64,000 nt of DNA. Source: Herbidospora daliensis. Its GTDB lineage: Bacteria > Actinomycetota > Actinomycetes > Streptosporangiales > Streptosporangiaceae. This document shows positions 18,317 to 26,992 of the stretch, one piece after another (the first letter of the stretch is position 1; each line of letters starts with the position of its first letter). Both the position numbers and the translations under genes were made by a program. The stretch is taken from contig NZ_BBXF01000004.1 in NCBI RefSeq assembly GCF_001570585.1, positions 554,746 through 618,745 of the forward strand, read 5' to 3'. The notes beneath the pieces were generated by a model. It saw nothing but the letters and a program-made list of their open reading frames with translations, was not told where the DNA came from and made no database searches.

Positions 18317-19570
18317 ATGAAGCGCACTCTCGCCCTCGGTGGCGTGGCGGCGGGCCTGCTGGCCTCCGCCCTCGTCACCCAGCCGGCATCCGCCGCCGGT
18401 GACGTCGCCAGCACCCCGCTGGCCTCCACCGGCATCGCGGCGCAGAACATCGTCGCCTACTGGGCCGCCAACAAGGCTGCCAACCTCGTGGGCGCAACCC
18501 CCTACGACGTGGAGACCCAGGTCGTCGGGAAGCACGTCTCGACCGGTGGCCCGACCGCCGACACCAAGCCCGGGATCGTTCCCGCGATCGGTGACGAGAA
18601 GAAGGTCACCAGCACCTCGAAGAACGTCAACCTGCCCAAGACCACGGGCAAGGTGTTCTTCACCGGCTCCGACGGCGCGCCGCACTGGTGCACCGCCACC
18701 TCCGTTCAGGCCGCGTACAAGAACCTTGTCGCGACCGCCGGCCACTGCGTCTACGACGTCGTGTCCAACGCCGCCACGCTGAAGAACTGGGTGTTCGTCC
18801 CCGGTTACTACCAGGCGAAGACCCCGTGGGGCATCTACGTGGGTAAGCAGGCCTTCACCCACTACGACTTCGACGTGTACGAGGACGGCGACCGCAACTA
18901 CGCGTTCGTCACCGTGTACAACGGCCTGAAGGCCCCGCACGACGGCCCCGCCTTCGGCGGTCCCGCCCCGAAGACGCCGAAGTGGTACGACAAGAGCGGC
19001 GGCGACGGGTGGAACGACCTCGGCGGCTGGGTCGAGGTCAGCTACGAGGTGTACAAGCAGTACTTCGGCTTCGACACCTTCATCGGTGACACCGCGGTCG
19101 TCAACGGCCGCAACGGCAAGAAGCACTACTTCATCTGGAAGTTCGTGGACGCTGGCCGTCTCGGCGACAACGTCGGTGGCCAGGGCCTCGCGTACAACCA
19201 GAAGATCGGCCAGTCGGTCTACGTCTTCGGCTACCCGAGCGGCAAGCACCCGGACGGCAACCACGCCTACTCCGGCCACACGCTCAAGTGGAGCTACGGC
19301 AAGACCTTCGCGGCGAAGGCTTCGGACATCAAGGCCGAGGAGATCATCGGCATCAAGTCCTCCTTCACCGGTGAGGGCTCGCTGGGCTCCGCGTGGCTGT
19401 CGCAGTACAAGAGCGCTCGTCGCCTTGGCTACCTGAACGGTGTGACGATCGGCGTCTCCGACACCGACAAGAACAACCGTATCGACACCTCGGTGTCGCC
19501 GTACTTCGACGGTGAGACCTTCGGCGTCTACAAGGCTGCTGCGAACCTGTGGAGCGGCTCGATCGCCTAA
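18317..19570 (+). CDS. Secreted trypsin-fold pseudoprotease TL5 (Asp and Ser lost)
   Basis: A 417-residue protein, the longest of the array, signal peptide MKRTLALGGVAAGLLASALV to about residue 27. His143 is kept (TAGHC), while Asn194 replaces Asp and Leu356 replaces Ser (GEGSLGSAW). The second cysteine pair is Ser/Ser. The variable insert after VTVYNGLKAP is about 70 residues, Gly/Trp/Tyr-rich, and unlike any sister gene. The frame is otherwise nearly identical to TL6. AAGGAG lies 8 bases before the ATG. Expected to be secreted and non-proteolytic. Confidence 0.9.
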   Translation: MKRTLALGGVAAGLLASALVTQPASAAGDVASTPLASTGIAAQNIVAYWAANKAANLVGATPYDVETQVVGKHVSTGGPTADTKPGIVPAIGDEKKVTSTSKNVNLPKTTGKVFFTGSDGAPHWCTATSVQAAYKNLVATAGHCVYDVVSNAATLKNWVFVPGYYQAKTPWGIYVGKQAFTHYDFDVYEDGDRNYAFVTVYNGLKAPHDGPAFGGPAPKTPKWYDKSGGDGWNDLGGWVEVSYEVYKQYFGFDTFIGDTAVVNGRNGKKHYFIWKFVDAGRLGDNVGGQGLAYNQKIGQSVYVFGYPSGKHPDGNHAYSGHTLKWSYGKTFAAKASDIKAEEIIGIKSSFTGEGSLGSAWLSQYKSARRLGYLNGVTIGVSDTDKNNRIDTSVSPYFDGETFGVYKAAANLWSGSIA

Positions 19571-19588
19571 GCGGTCGCCTGTTCGACG

Positions 19589-19620
19589 AAAGACCCGATC
19601 GTTACGATCGGGTCTTTTGT
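19589..19620 (+). terminator. Terminator after TL5
   Basis: AAAGACCCGATCG and CGATCGGGTCTTTT arms with TTA loop; a compensated variant of the array terminator (G-C pairs swapped on both arms). Confidence 0.9.
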
Positions 19621-19679
19621 CGTTTTTGCGCGTTCCAGCAAAGGTTGGGTTAACTCTCCATTCGGTTCCATTGATCACA

Positions 19680-19695
19680 AGTGATTTACATCACA
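19680..19695 (+). promoter_or_regulatory. Crp-type box upstream of TL6
   Basis: AGTGATTTACATCACA, one mismatch from TGTGA-N6-TCACA, again directly after GGTTCCATTGATC. The 400-base TL5-TL6 gap holds the terminator, this box, GCTGCGCTTCC and CTGTCAAC segments shared with the TL5 upstream region, and the leader at 19899-19970. Confidence 0.7.
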
Positions 19696-19898
19696 TTCCC
19701 AGAATCTTCACAGATTCTTGTGGTTTCTTACCGCGCCCACAGAAACCTGTCAGACGCCTCGCAAGCTGCGCTTCCATCCCAAAGGCACTCCTGACAGCTC
19801 TGTCAACATGCCGTCAGGTATGTCACGAAGAGATCGCGACGCCTCAAGCGCCCTCAGAGACCTCAGGTATCGCTGCGGACCCACCCAAGATCGGCTGT

Positions 19899-19970
19899 AA
19901 GGTCCACTCATCCCTTTCCTGACGCATGGGACGCAGGACGCGGCCCACGTACAGACCAAGGAGTTCCCCC
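19899..19970 (+). promoter_or_regulatory. Conserved promoter/leader of TL6
   Basis: Same block as before TL5 (TGTAAGGTCC, CATCCCTTTCCTGACGCA, ATGGGACGCA, CCCACGTACAGACCAAGGAG), with near-complete identity over the last 60 bases. Confidence 0.6.
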
Positions 19971-21149
19971 ATGAAGCGCACTCTCGCCCTCGGTGGCATT
20001 GCGGCCGGCCTGCTGGCCTCCGCTCTCGTCACCCAGCCGGCTTCCGCCGCCGGTGACGTCGTCAGCACCCCGCTGGCCAACACCGGCATCGCGGCCAAGA
20101 ACATCGCGGGCTTCTGGTGGGCCGAGAACATGGCCCAGCTGAAGGGCGCGACCCCCTACGACGTGGAGACCCAGGTCGTCGGGAAGCACGTCTCGACCGG
20201 CGGCCCCACCGCCGACACCAAGCCGGGCATCGTCCCCGCGATCGGTGACGAGAAGAAGACCACCAGCACCTCGAAGAACGTCAACCTGCCCAAGACCACG
20301 GGCAAGGTGTTCTTCCGCGGCGCTGACGGCAAGTCGCACTGGTGCACCGCCACCTCGGTCCAGGCCGCGTACAAGAACCTCGTCGCGACCGCCGGTCACT
20401 GCGTCTACGACACGGTGAACAACAAGGCGACCCTGGACAAGTGGGTCTTCATCCCCGGTTACTACCAGGGCAAGACCCCGTGGGGCATCTACGTCGGCAA
20501 GCAGGCCTTCACCCACTACGACTTCGACGTGTACGAGGACGGCGACCGCAACTACGCGTTCGTCACCGTGTACAACGGCCTGAAGCTGCCCCACGGCGGC
20601 CTCAAGGACGTCAAGACGCTGAAGGACCTCGGCGGTCTGGTCGAGGTGTCGTACGAGCTCGCGAAGCAGTACGACATCAAGTTCTACGACTCCGAGGCCA
20701 AGAAGTGGTACATCTGGAAGTGGAACGACGCCGGTCGCCTCGGTGACAACGTCGGGGGCCAGGGCCTCGCCTACAACCAGAAGGTCGGCCAGAACGTCTA
20801 CGTGTTCGGCTACCCGAGCGGCTCGCACCCGGACGGGAACCACGCTTACTCCGGTCACACCCTCAAGTGGACCTACGGCAAGACGTTCGCCGCCAAGGCG
20901 TCGGACATCAAGGCCGAGGAGATCATCGGCGTGAAGTCCTCCTTCACCGGTGAGGGCTCGCTGGGCTCCGCCTGGATCTCGCAGTACAAGAGCGCTCGTC
21001 GCCTCGGCTACCTGAACGGTGTGACCATCGGCGTCTCCGACACCGACAAGAACAACCGTTACGACACCTCGGTTTCCCCGTACTTCGACGGTGAGACCTT
21101 CGGCGTCTACAAGGCTGCTGCGAACCTGTGGAGCGGCTCGATCGCGTAA
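19971..21149 (+). CDS. Secreted trypsin-fold pseudoprotease TL6 (Asp and Ser lost)
   Basis: A 392-residue protein, signal peptide to about residue 27. His143 is kept; Asn194 and Leu331 replace Asp and Ser. It has the same missing cysteine pair as the other inactive members (KWTYG, VKSSF). Its insert contains KDLGGLVEVSYELAKQYD, which shares the pattern DLGG-VEVSYE with TL5, suggesting these two are the closest pair. ATG 19971 is preferred over an in-frame upstream ATG at 19926 because the signal peptide and AAGGAG site lie here. Confidence 0.9.
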   Translation: MKRTLALGGIAAGLLASALVTQPASAAGDVVSTPLANTGIAAKNIAGFWWAENMAQLKGATPYDVETQVVGKHVSTGGPTADTKPGIVPAIGDEKKTTSTSKNVNLPKTTGKVFFRGADGKSHWCTATSVQAAYKNLVATAGHCVYDTVNNKATLDKWVFIPGYYQGKTPWGIYVGKQAFTHYDFDVYEDGDRNYAFVTVYNGLKLPHGGLKDVKTLKDLGGLVEVSYELAKQYDIKFYDSEAKKWYIWKWNDAGRLGDNVGGQGLAYNQKVGQNVYVFGYPSGSHPDGNHAYSGHTLKWTYGKTFAAKASDIKAEEIIGVKSSFTGEGSLGSAWISQYKSARRLGYLNGVTIGVSDTDKNNRYDTSVSPYFDGETFGVYKAAANLWSGSIA

Positions 21150-21167
21150 GTGGTCACCAGCTGACGG

Positions 21168-21199
21168 AAGGCCCGGTCGTTTACGACCGGGCCTTTTGT
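21168..21199 (+). terminator. Terminator after TL6
   Basis: AAGGCCCGGTCGT and ACGACCGGGCCTTTT arms with TTT loop. Confidence 0.9.
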
Positions 21200-21320
21200 C
21201 GTTCTCCGAACGGTTTCTTGATCGCCGCAGTCACAAAAGATCCCGTCAGTAACCTCCGGAACATCCCTTTCCTGACGTATGGACGCAGGCGCGTCCGCGT
21301 ACAGACCAAGGAGTTCCCTC

Positions 21321-22553
21321 ATGAAGCGCACCCTCGCCCTCGGCGGTGTGGCGGCCGGCCTGCTGGCCTCCGCCCTCGTCACCACCCAGCCGGCTTCCGC
21401 GGCCGGCGACGTCGCCAGCGACCCGCTGGCCTCGACGGGCATCCAGGCCAAGAACGTCGCGGCCTTCTGGCTGGCGGAGAACGCCGCCAACCTGATCGCC
21501 GCCACCCCGTACGACGTGGAGACCACGGTCCCCTCCAAGCACGTCTCGACCGGCGGTCCGACGGCCGACACCAAGCCGGGTGTCGTCCCCGCGATCGGCG
21601 ACGAGAAGGCGACCACCAGCACGTCGAAGAACGTGAACCTGCCCAAGACCACCGGCAAGGTCTTCTTCGCCGACGGTTTCGAGAACAAGGGCACGTTCTG
21701 GAACCCGAAGTGGGTCGCGAAGAACCCGCACTGGTGCACCGCCACCTCGGTGCAGTCGAACTACCGCAACCTGGTCGCCACCGCGGGTAGCTGTGTCTAC
21801 AACACGGAGACCAACTCGGCGACCATGAACTACTGGGTGTTCGTCCCGGGCTACTACCAGGGCAAGACCCCGTGGGGCGTGTACGTCGGCAAGCAGGCCT
21901 TCACCCACTACGACTACGACGTCTACGAGGACGGCGACCGCAACTACGCGTTCGTGACCGTCTACAACGGCCTCACCCTGAACGGCCCCGACCAGTCGGC
22001 TCCCGTGAGCAAGGTCGAGGTCACCGAGGCCGAGTACCGGACCTACTGGGAGAACAGCGGCCGCCTGCTGCTGGCCGGCGCCGAGAAGGACGCCGCCCAC
22101 AAGTGGCACTTCTACATCTGGAAGTTCAAGGACGCCGGTCGCCTCGGCGACAACGTCGGCGGCCAGGGCATCGCCTACAACCAGAAGGTCGGCCAGTCGG
22201 TCTACGTCTTCGGCTACCCCAGCGGCTCGCACCCGGACGGCAACGCCGCCTTCTCCGGCAAGACCCTGAAGTGGACCTACGGCAAGACCTTCGCCGCCAG
22301 CGCGTCGGCCATCAAGGCCGAGGAGCTGGTCGGGGTCAAGTCGTCGTTCACCGGTGAGGGTTCACTGGGCTCGGCGTGGATCTCGCAGTACAAGAACACC
22401 CGCCGTCTGGGCTACCTGAACGGCGTGACCATCGGCGTCTCCGACACCGACAAGAACAAGCGCTACGACACCTCGGTGTCGCCGTACTTCGACGGCGAGA
22501 CCTACGGCGTCTACAAGGCCGCCGCGAACCTGTGGACCGGTTCGATCGCCTAA
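21321..22553 (+). CDS. Secreted trypsin-fold pseudoprotease TL7 (all triad residues replaced)
   Basis: A 410-residue protein, signal peptide to about residue 28. Ser157, Asn208 and Leu349 replace His, Asp and Ser. Two variable loops are expanded: about 22 residues after TTGKVFF (DGFENKGTFWNPKWVAKN) and about 50 residues before DAGRLGDN. The 171-base gap upstream has the conserved leader (here with ATGGACGCA) but no Crp box, so it may be expressed differently or by read-through from TL6. The loop DTDKNKRYD near the C-terminus is kept. Probably secreted and inactive as a protease. Confidence 0.9.
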   Translation: MKRTLALGGVAAGLLASALVTTQPASAAGDVASDPLASTGIQAKNVAAFWLAENAANLIAATPYDVETTVPSKHVSTGGPTADTKPGVVPAIGDEKATTSTSKNVNLPKTTGKVFFADGFENKGTFWNPKWVAKNPHWCTATSVQSNYRNLVATAGSCVYNTETNSATMNYWVFVPGYYQGKTPWGVYVGKQAFTHYDYDVYEDGDRNYAFVTVYNGLTLNGPDQSAPVSKVEVTEAEYRTYWENSGRLLLAGAEKDAAHKWHFYIWKFKDAGRLGDNVGGQGIAYNQKVGQSVYVFGYPSGSHPDGNAAFSGKTLKWTYGKTFAASASAIKAEELVGVKSSFTGEGSLGSAWISQYKNTRRLGYLNGVTIGVSDTDKNKRYDTSVSPYFDGETYGVYKAAANLWTGSIA

Positions 22554-22565
22554 GCGCACGACGTG

Positions 22566-22596
22566 AAGGCCCGGCCGTCAGCGGCCGGGCCTTTTC
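22566..22596 (+). terminator. Terminator after TL7
   Basis: AAGGCCCGGCCGT and GCGGCCGGGCCTTTT arms. Confidence 0.9.
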
Positions 22597-22612
22597 GGTT
22601 CCATTGATCGGA

Positions 22613-22628
22613 TGTGATTTACGTCACA
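22613..22628 (+). promoter_or_regulatory. Crp-type box upstream of TL8
   Basis: TGTGATTTACGTCACA, exact fit, after GGTTCCATTGATC. The 342-base TL7-TL8 gap also holds the TL7 terminator and the conserved leader ending at 22895. Confidence 0.75.
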
Positions 22629-22895
22629 TTAAACGATCTATGTCCGACTTCTTCACCTTCGGTTAACCATCAGCGTCAAGCGCGGCACCCCTGCGGGCGT
22701 GGAGCTTTCCGCCCCGGCGGAGCCCTGACCGACGGGTCGACTGTGAGTCACTCGGATAACACGAGCATCACGGGCCTCTGAGGTGCGCAAACACCACTTC
22801 AGACCCTGAAGATCGCGGGAGTAACCTCCGGAACATCCCTTTCCTGACGTATGGGACGCAGGACGCGGCCCACGTACAGACCAAGGAGTTCCCTC

Positions 22896-24101
22896 ATGAA
22901 GCGCACCCTCGCCCTCGGTGGCGTGGCGGCCGGCCTGCTGGCCTCCGCCCTCGTCACCCAGCCGGCCAACGCCGCCGGCGACGTCGCCAGCACCCCGCTG
23001 GCCTCGACCGGCATCGCGGCCAAGAACATCGCGGCCCTGTGGCTGGCGGAGAACGCCGCCAACCTGGTCAACGCGACCCCGTACGACGTGGAGACCCAGG
23101 TCGTCTCCAAGCACGTCTCCACCGGCGGCCCGGCGGCCGACACCAAGCCGGGCGTCGTCCCCGCCATCGGTGACGAGAAGCCGACCACCAGCACCTCGAA
23201 GAACGTCAACCTGCCCAAGACCACGGGCAAGGTGTTCTTCTCCGACGGCTTCAACTGGGACCGCAAGTCGCACCGCTGGGTCGCCGTGAACCCGCACTGG
23301 TGCTCGGCCACCTCGGTGCAGTCGAACTACCGCAACCTGGTCGCCACCGCCGGCAGCTGTGTCTACAACACCGAGACCAACAAGGCCACCCTCGAGAACT
23401 GGGTGTTCGTCCCGGGTTACTACCAGGGCAAGACCCCGTGGGGCATCTACGTCGGCAAGCAGGCGTTCACGCACTACGACTACGACGTGTACGAGGACGG
23501 CGACCGCAACTACGCGTTCGTCACCGTGTACAACGGCCTGAAGCTGCCCTCGGGCGGCTTCGCCGCGATCGAGTCCGACGCCGACCTGGGCGCCTGGACC
23601 GAGGTGACCGAGACGGTCGCCAAGACCTACAAGTTCCACTTCCGGTACAAGGGCAAGTACTACGTCTGGAAGTTCATCGACGCCGGTCGCCTCGGCGACA
23701 ACGTCGGCGGTCAGGGCTTCGCCTACAACCAGAAGGTCGGCCAGAACGTCTACGTGTTCGGCTACCCGAGCGGCCAGCACCCCGACGGGAACCAGGCCTT
23801 CACCGGCAAGACCCTGAAGTGGAGCTACGGCAAGACCTTCGCGGCCAAGGCCTCGGCCATCAAGGCCGAGGAGCTCCTGGGCGTCAAGTCCTCCTTCACC
23901 GGTGAGGGCGCCCTGGGCTCGTCGTGGATCGCGCAGTACAAGAGCGCCCGCCGTCTGGGCTACCTGAACGGCGTCACGATCGGCGTCTCGGACACCGACG
24001 GCAACAAGCGCTACGACACCTCGGTGTCGCCGTACTTCGACGGCGAGGCCTACGGCGTCTACAAGGCCGCGGCGAACCTGTGGAGCGGTTCGATCGCGTA
24101 G
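22896..24101 (+). CDS. Secreted trypsin-fold pseudoprotease TL8 (all triad residues replaced)
   Basis: A 401-residue protein, signal peptide to about residue 27 (TQPANAA). Ser154, Asn205 and Leu340 replace the triad. The serine-site sequence is GEGALGSSW, slightly different from the GSLGSA of its sisters. The loop before the first conserved Cys is expanded (DGFNWDRKSHRWVAVN), related in length to TL7 but different in sequence. The insert before DAGRLGDN is about 45 residues. ATG 22896 follows AAGGAG; an upstream in-frame ATG at 22851 lies in the conserved leader and is rejected. Confidence 0.9.
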   Translation: MKRTLALGGVAAGLLASALVTQPANAAGDVASTPLASTGIAAKNIAALWLAENAANLVNATPYDVETQVVSKHVSTGGPAADTKPGVVPAIGDEKPTTSTSKNVNLPKTTGKVFFSDGFNWDRKSHRWVAVNPHWCSATSVQSNYRNLVATAGSCVYNTETNKATLENWVFVPGYYQGKTPWGIYVGKQAFTHYDYDVYEDGDRNYAFVTVYNGLKLPSGGFAAIESDADLGAWTEVTETVAKTYKFHFRYKGKYYVWKFIDAGRLGDNVGGQGFAYNQKVGQNVYVFGYPSGQHPDGNQAFTGKTLKWSYGKTFAAKASAIKAEELLGVKSSFTGEGALGSSWIAQYKSARRLGYLNGVTIGVSDTDGNKRYDTSVSPYFDGEAYGVYKAAANLWSGSIA

Positions 24102-24115
24102 TGGTCGTCCAGCGG

Positions 24116-24141
24116 AAGGCCCGGCTCCGGCCGGGCCTTTT
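24116..24141 (+). terminator. Terminator after TL8
   Basis: AAGGCCCGGC and GCCGGGCCTTTT arms with TCCG loop. Confidence 0.9.
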
Positions 24142-24206
24142 CGTTTGCCCGTTCCAACGAAGTTCCCTTTGACGCACGGGCCCCCGAATCGGTGCCATCG
24201 GCTTTA

Positions 24207-24222
24207 TGTGATTTACATCACA
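24207..24222 (+). promoter_or_regulatory. Crp-type box upstream of TL9
   Basis: TGTGATTTACATCACA, exact fit, preceded by GGTGCCATCGGC. The 326-base TL8-TL9 gap also contains the TL8 terminator and the leader block (ATGGGACGCA, CCCACGTACAGACCAAGAGG). Confidence 0.75.
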
Positions 24223-24427
24223 TCATCACCTGTTGATAACGACCCGACTCCACCTCTGACCTCGGGTCTGACAGGTCACGGAAATGTCACGGGAACCTGA
24301 GCGGTTTCGGACGCCCTAGATCCGCTACCGCGTGTGACAAACAGGCATGTAAGTTCCGGGTTGCCCCTTTACTGACGCATGGGACGCAAGAGGCGGCCCA
24401 CGTACAGACCAAGAGGAGTTCCCCCTT

Positions 24428-25639
24428 ATGAAGCGCACTCTCGCCCTCGGTGGTGTGGCGGCCGGTCTGCTGGCTTCCGCTCTCGTCACCCAGCCGGCCA
24501 ACGCCGCCGGCGACGTCGCCTCCGACCCCCTGGCGACGACGGGCATCGCGGCCAAGAACATCGCCGCCCTCTGGCTGACGGAAGGCGCCGCGAACCTGAT
24601 CAACGCGCAGCCGTACAACGTCGAGACCACGGTTCCGTCGAAGCACGTCTCGACCGGCGGTCCGTCGGCCGACACCAAGCCGGGCATCGTCCCCGCCATC
24701 GGTGACGAGAAGAAGACGACCAGCACGTCCAAGAACATCAACCTGCCCAAGACCACGGGCAAGGTGTTCTTCGCCGACGGCGTCAAGAAGGACCCGGCGA
24801 CCGGTCGTGTCGTGGCCGTCAACCCGCGCTGGTGCACCGCCACCTCGGTCCAGTCGGCCTACCGCAACCTGGTCGCCACGGCGGGCAGCTGCGTGTACGA
24901 CACCGAGACCAACTCGGCGACCATGAACTACTGGGTCTTCGTCCCGGGTTACTACCAGGGCAAGACCCCGTGGGGCGTGTACGTCGGCAAGCAGGCCTTC
25001 ACCCACTACGACTTCGACGTGTACGAGGACGGCGACCGCAACTACGCGTTCGTCAACGTCTACAACGGCATCTCGCTCGGCCAGGGTGCGCCCGCCGAGA
25101 TCACGAAGGCCGAGTACGACGCGTACCAGAAGAACGGTGGCGGCTTCCTCACCCGGACGAAGACCGAGAAGGTCGACGGCAAGGACGTCACGAAGTACTT
25201 CGTGTGGAAGTTCAAGGACGCCGGTCGCCTCGGTGACAACGTCGGCGGCCAGGGCTTCGCGTACAACCAGAAGGTCGGCTCGTCGGTCTACGTCTTCGGC
25301 TACCCGAGCGGCTCGCACCCGGACGGCAACCAGGCCTACTCCGGCAAGACCCTCAAGTGGAGCTACGGCAAGACCTTCGCCGCCAAGGCTTCCGCCATCA
25401 AGGGCGAGGAGCTGCTGGGCGTCAAGTCGTCCTTCACCGGCCAGGGCTCGCTCGGCTCGGCGTGGCTCGCGCAGTACAAGAACACCCGCCGTCTCGGCTA
25501 CCTGAACGGCGTGACCATCGGCGTCTCCGACTCCGACGGCAACAAGCGCATCGACACCTCGCTCTCGTCGTACTTCGACGGTGAGACCTACGGTGTCTAC
25601 AAGGCCGCCGCGAACCTGTGGACCGGCTCGATCGCCTAG
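24428..25639 (+). CDS. Secreted trypsin-fold pseudoprotease TL9 (all triad residues replaced)
   Basis: A 403-residue protein, signal peptide to about residue 27. Ser154, Asn205 and Leu342 replace the triad (TAGSC, DRNYAFVNV, GQGSLGSAW). Expanded first loop (DGVKKDPATGRVVAVN) and a Lys/Thr-rich second insert (ITKAEYDAYQKNGGGF). KWSYG and VKSSF show the missing cysteine pair. The ribosome-binding site AAGAGGAG has a small insertion relative to its sisters, and the ATG follows CCCTT. Confidence 0.9.
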   Translation: MKRTLALGGVAAGLLASALVTQPANAAGDVASDPLATTGIAAKNIAALWLTEGAANLINAQPYNVETTVPSKHVSTGGPSADTKPGIVPAIGDEKKTTSTSKNINLPKTTGKVFFADGVKKDPATGRVVAVNPRWCTATSVQSAYRNLVATAGSCVYDTETNSATMNYWVFVPGYYQGKTPWGVYVGKQAFTHYDFDVYEDGDRNYAFVNVYNGISLGQGAPAEITKAEYDAYQKNGGGFLTRTKTEKVDGKDVTKYFVWKFKDAGRLGDNVGGQGFAYNQKVGSSVYVFGYPSGSHPDGNQAYSGKTLKWSYGKTFAAKASAIKGEELLGVKSSFTGQGSLGSAWLAQYKNTRRLGYLNGVTIGVSDSDGNKRIDTSLSSYFDGETYGVYKAAANLWTGSIA

Positions 25640-25658
25640 TCGATCCGCTTGACCTGTG

Positions 25659-25686
25659 AAAGCCCGGCAACCAGCCGGGCTTTTTC
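25659..25686 (+). terminator. Terminator after TL9
   Basis: AAAGCCCGGC and GCCGGGCTTTTT arms, followed by CCTTTTTT. Confidence 0.9.
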
Positions 25687-25801
25687 CTTTTTTATGTGTT
25701 CTTTAGCAGAGTTGCCAGAGTCATGTAAGTTTCTGGCTATCCCTTTCTGGCGCATGGGACGCAAGAGGCGTCTCACGCCAATCGCAAGGAGCGAACCCCC
25801 T

Positions 25802-26887
25802 GTGAAGCGCATCCTCCTTCCCGTCGGCGTGGCCGGCCTCGTGGCCGCCTCCTTAGCGGTCCCGGCGCACGCGGGCCCCAAGGTGGGCCAGTCCGCCAAG
25901 ATGGCGGCGCCCGCCGCGGCCGCCGACACCCTGGAGTTCTGGACCGCCGACGGCGGCAAGAACCTCAAGGCCGCCGCCCCCTACGGCCTGGAGCACGCCC
26001 GCGTCCCCAAGCACGTCTCGACCGGCGGCCCGGCCGCCGACGGCAAGCCGGGCGTGGTGCCCGCCATCGGCGACGAGGCCAAGCCCACGACGACGTCCAA
26101 GAACGTCAACCTGCCCAAGAGCGCCGGCCGCGTGTTCTTCACGCTCGGCGACTCGCTCTTCTCGTGTTCGGCGTCGTCGATCCAGTCGGCGTACAAGAAC
26201 CTCGTGGCGACCGCCGGGCACTGCGCCTACGACCTGGAGAGCAACGCCTCCGTCGTCGGCCGCTGGGTGTTCATCCCGGGCTACTACCAGGGCAAGGCTC
26301 CCTGGGGCGTGTACGTCGGCAAGACGGCCTACACCCACTACGACTTCAGCGTCTACGAGGACATCGACCGCGACTTCGCCTTCGTGACCGTCTACAACGG
26401 CATCACGCGGTCGGAGGACAAGTGGAAGGACGTCGGCCGCCTCGGCGACAACGTCGGCGGGCTCGGCTTCGCGTACAACCAGAAGGTCGGCCAGAACGTC
26501 TTCGTGTTCGGCTACCCGACCGCCTCGCACCCCGACGGCGACTACACCTACACCGGCTCGACCATGAAGTGGTGCTACGGCAAGCCGGTCTACCCCGTGG
26601 TCGAGAAGAGCGTGAAGGCCGAGGAGCACATGGCCCTGCGCTGCTCGATGACCGGCGGCGCCTCGGGCGGCCCGTGGATCATCAAGTACAGCAGCACGGC
26701 CCGCAAGGGCTACCTGAACGGCGTCAGCAGCCTCGGCGGCGACACCGACGGCAACAACCGCAGCGACCTGATCACCTCGCCTTACTTCGACGGCGAGACC
26801 TACGCCGTCTACAAGACCGCGGCCCCGCTGTGGTCGGGCTCGATCGTCAAGAAGGACGGCACCCTCGGGCTCACTGAAGTTAAGTAG
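25802..26887 (+). CDS. Secreted trypsin-like serine peptidase TL10, triad intact
   Basis: A 361-residue secreted peptidase, the shortest of the array, signal peptide to about residue 24 (PAHAG). Triad: His140 (TAGHC), Asp191 (DRDFAFVTV), Ser288 (GGASGGPW). Both cysteine pairs are kept (KWCYG, LRCSM). The insert before GRLGDNVGG is only about 10 residues, so it shows the minimal core. The GTG at 25802 follows AAGGAG. The C-terminus is extended beyond the usual SGSI ending by about 13 residues. No terminator separates it from TL11 105 bases downstream. Expected to be an active extracellular protease. Confidence 0.9.
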   Translation: MKRILLPVGVAGLVAASLAVPAHAGPKVGQSAKMAAPAAAADTLEFWTADGGKNLKAAAPYGLEHARVPKHVSTGGPAADGKPGVVPAIGDEAKPTTTSKNVNLPKSAGRVFFTLGDSLFSCSASSIQSAYKNLVATAGHCAYDLESNASVVGRWVFIPGYYQGKAPWGVYVGKTAYTHYDFSVYEDIDRDFAFVTVYNGITRSEDKWKDVGRLGDNVGGLGFAYNQKVGQNVFVFGYPTASHPDGDYTYTGSTMKWCYGKPVYPVVEKSVKAEEHMALRCSMTGGASGGPWIIKYSSTARKGYLNGVSSLGGDTDGNNRSDLITSPYFDGETYAVYKTAAPLWSGSIVKKDGTLGLTEVK

Positions 26888-26893
26888 TTCCTG

Positions 26894-26909
26894 TGTGACT
26901 TAGGTCACA
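26894..26909 (+). promoter_or_regulatory. Crp-type box upstream of TL11
   Basis: TGTGACTTAGGTCACA, exact TGTGA-N6-TCACA. It begins 6 bases after the TL10 stop and ends 83 bases before the TL11 start, closer to the gene than in the other cases. Confidence 0.7.
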
Positions 26910-26992
26910 TTCCTTTTCCTCCCGTTTGTTTTCGGCCTCTCGGTTAGTCATCTGCGAGATCAATCCGCAACGGGAGGAAAAGGAGGGTTCAC

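Noticed and set aside
19926..19970. Upstream in-frame ATGs of TL6 (19926) and TL8 (22851) as starts
   Set aside because: They lie in the conserved leader, have no ribosome-binding site, and would place charged residues before an otherwise standard signal peptide.
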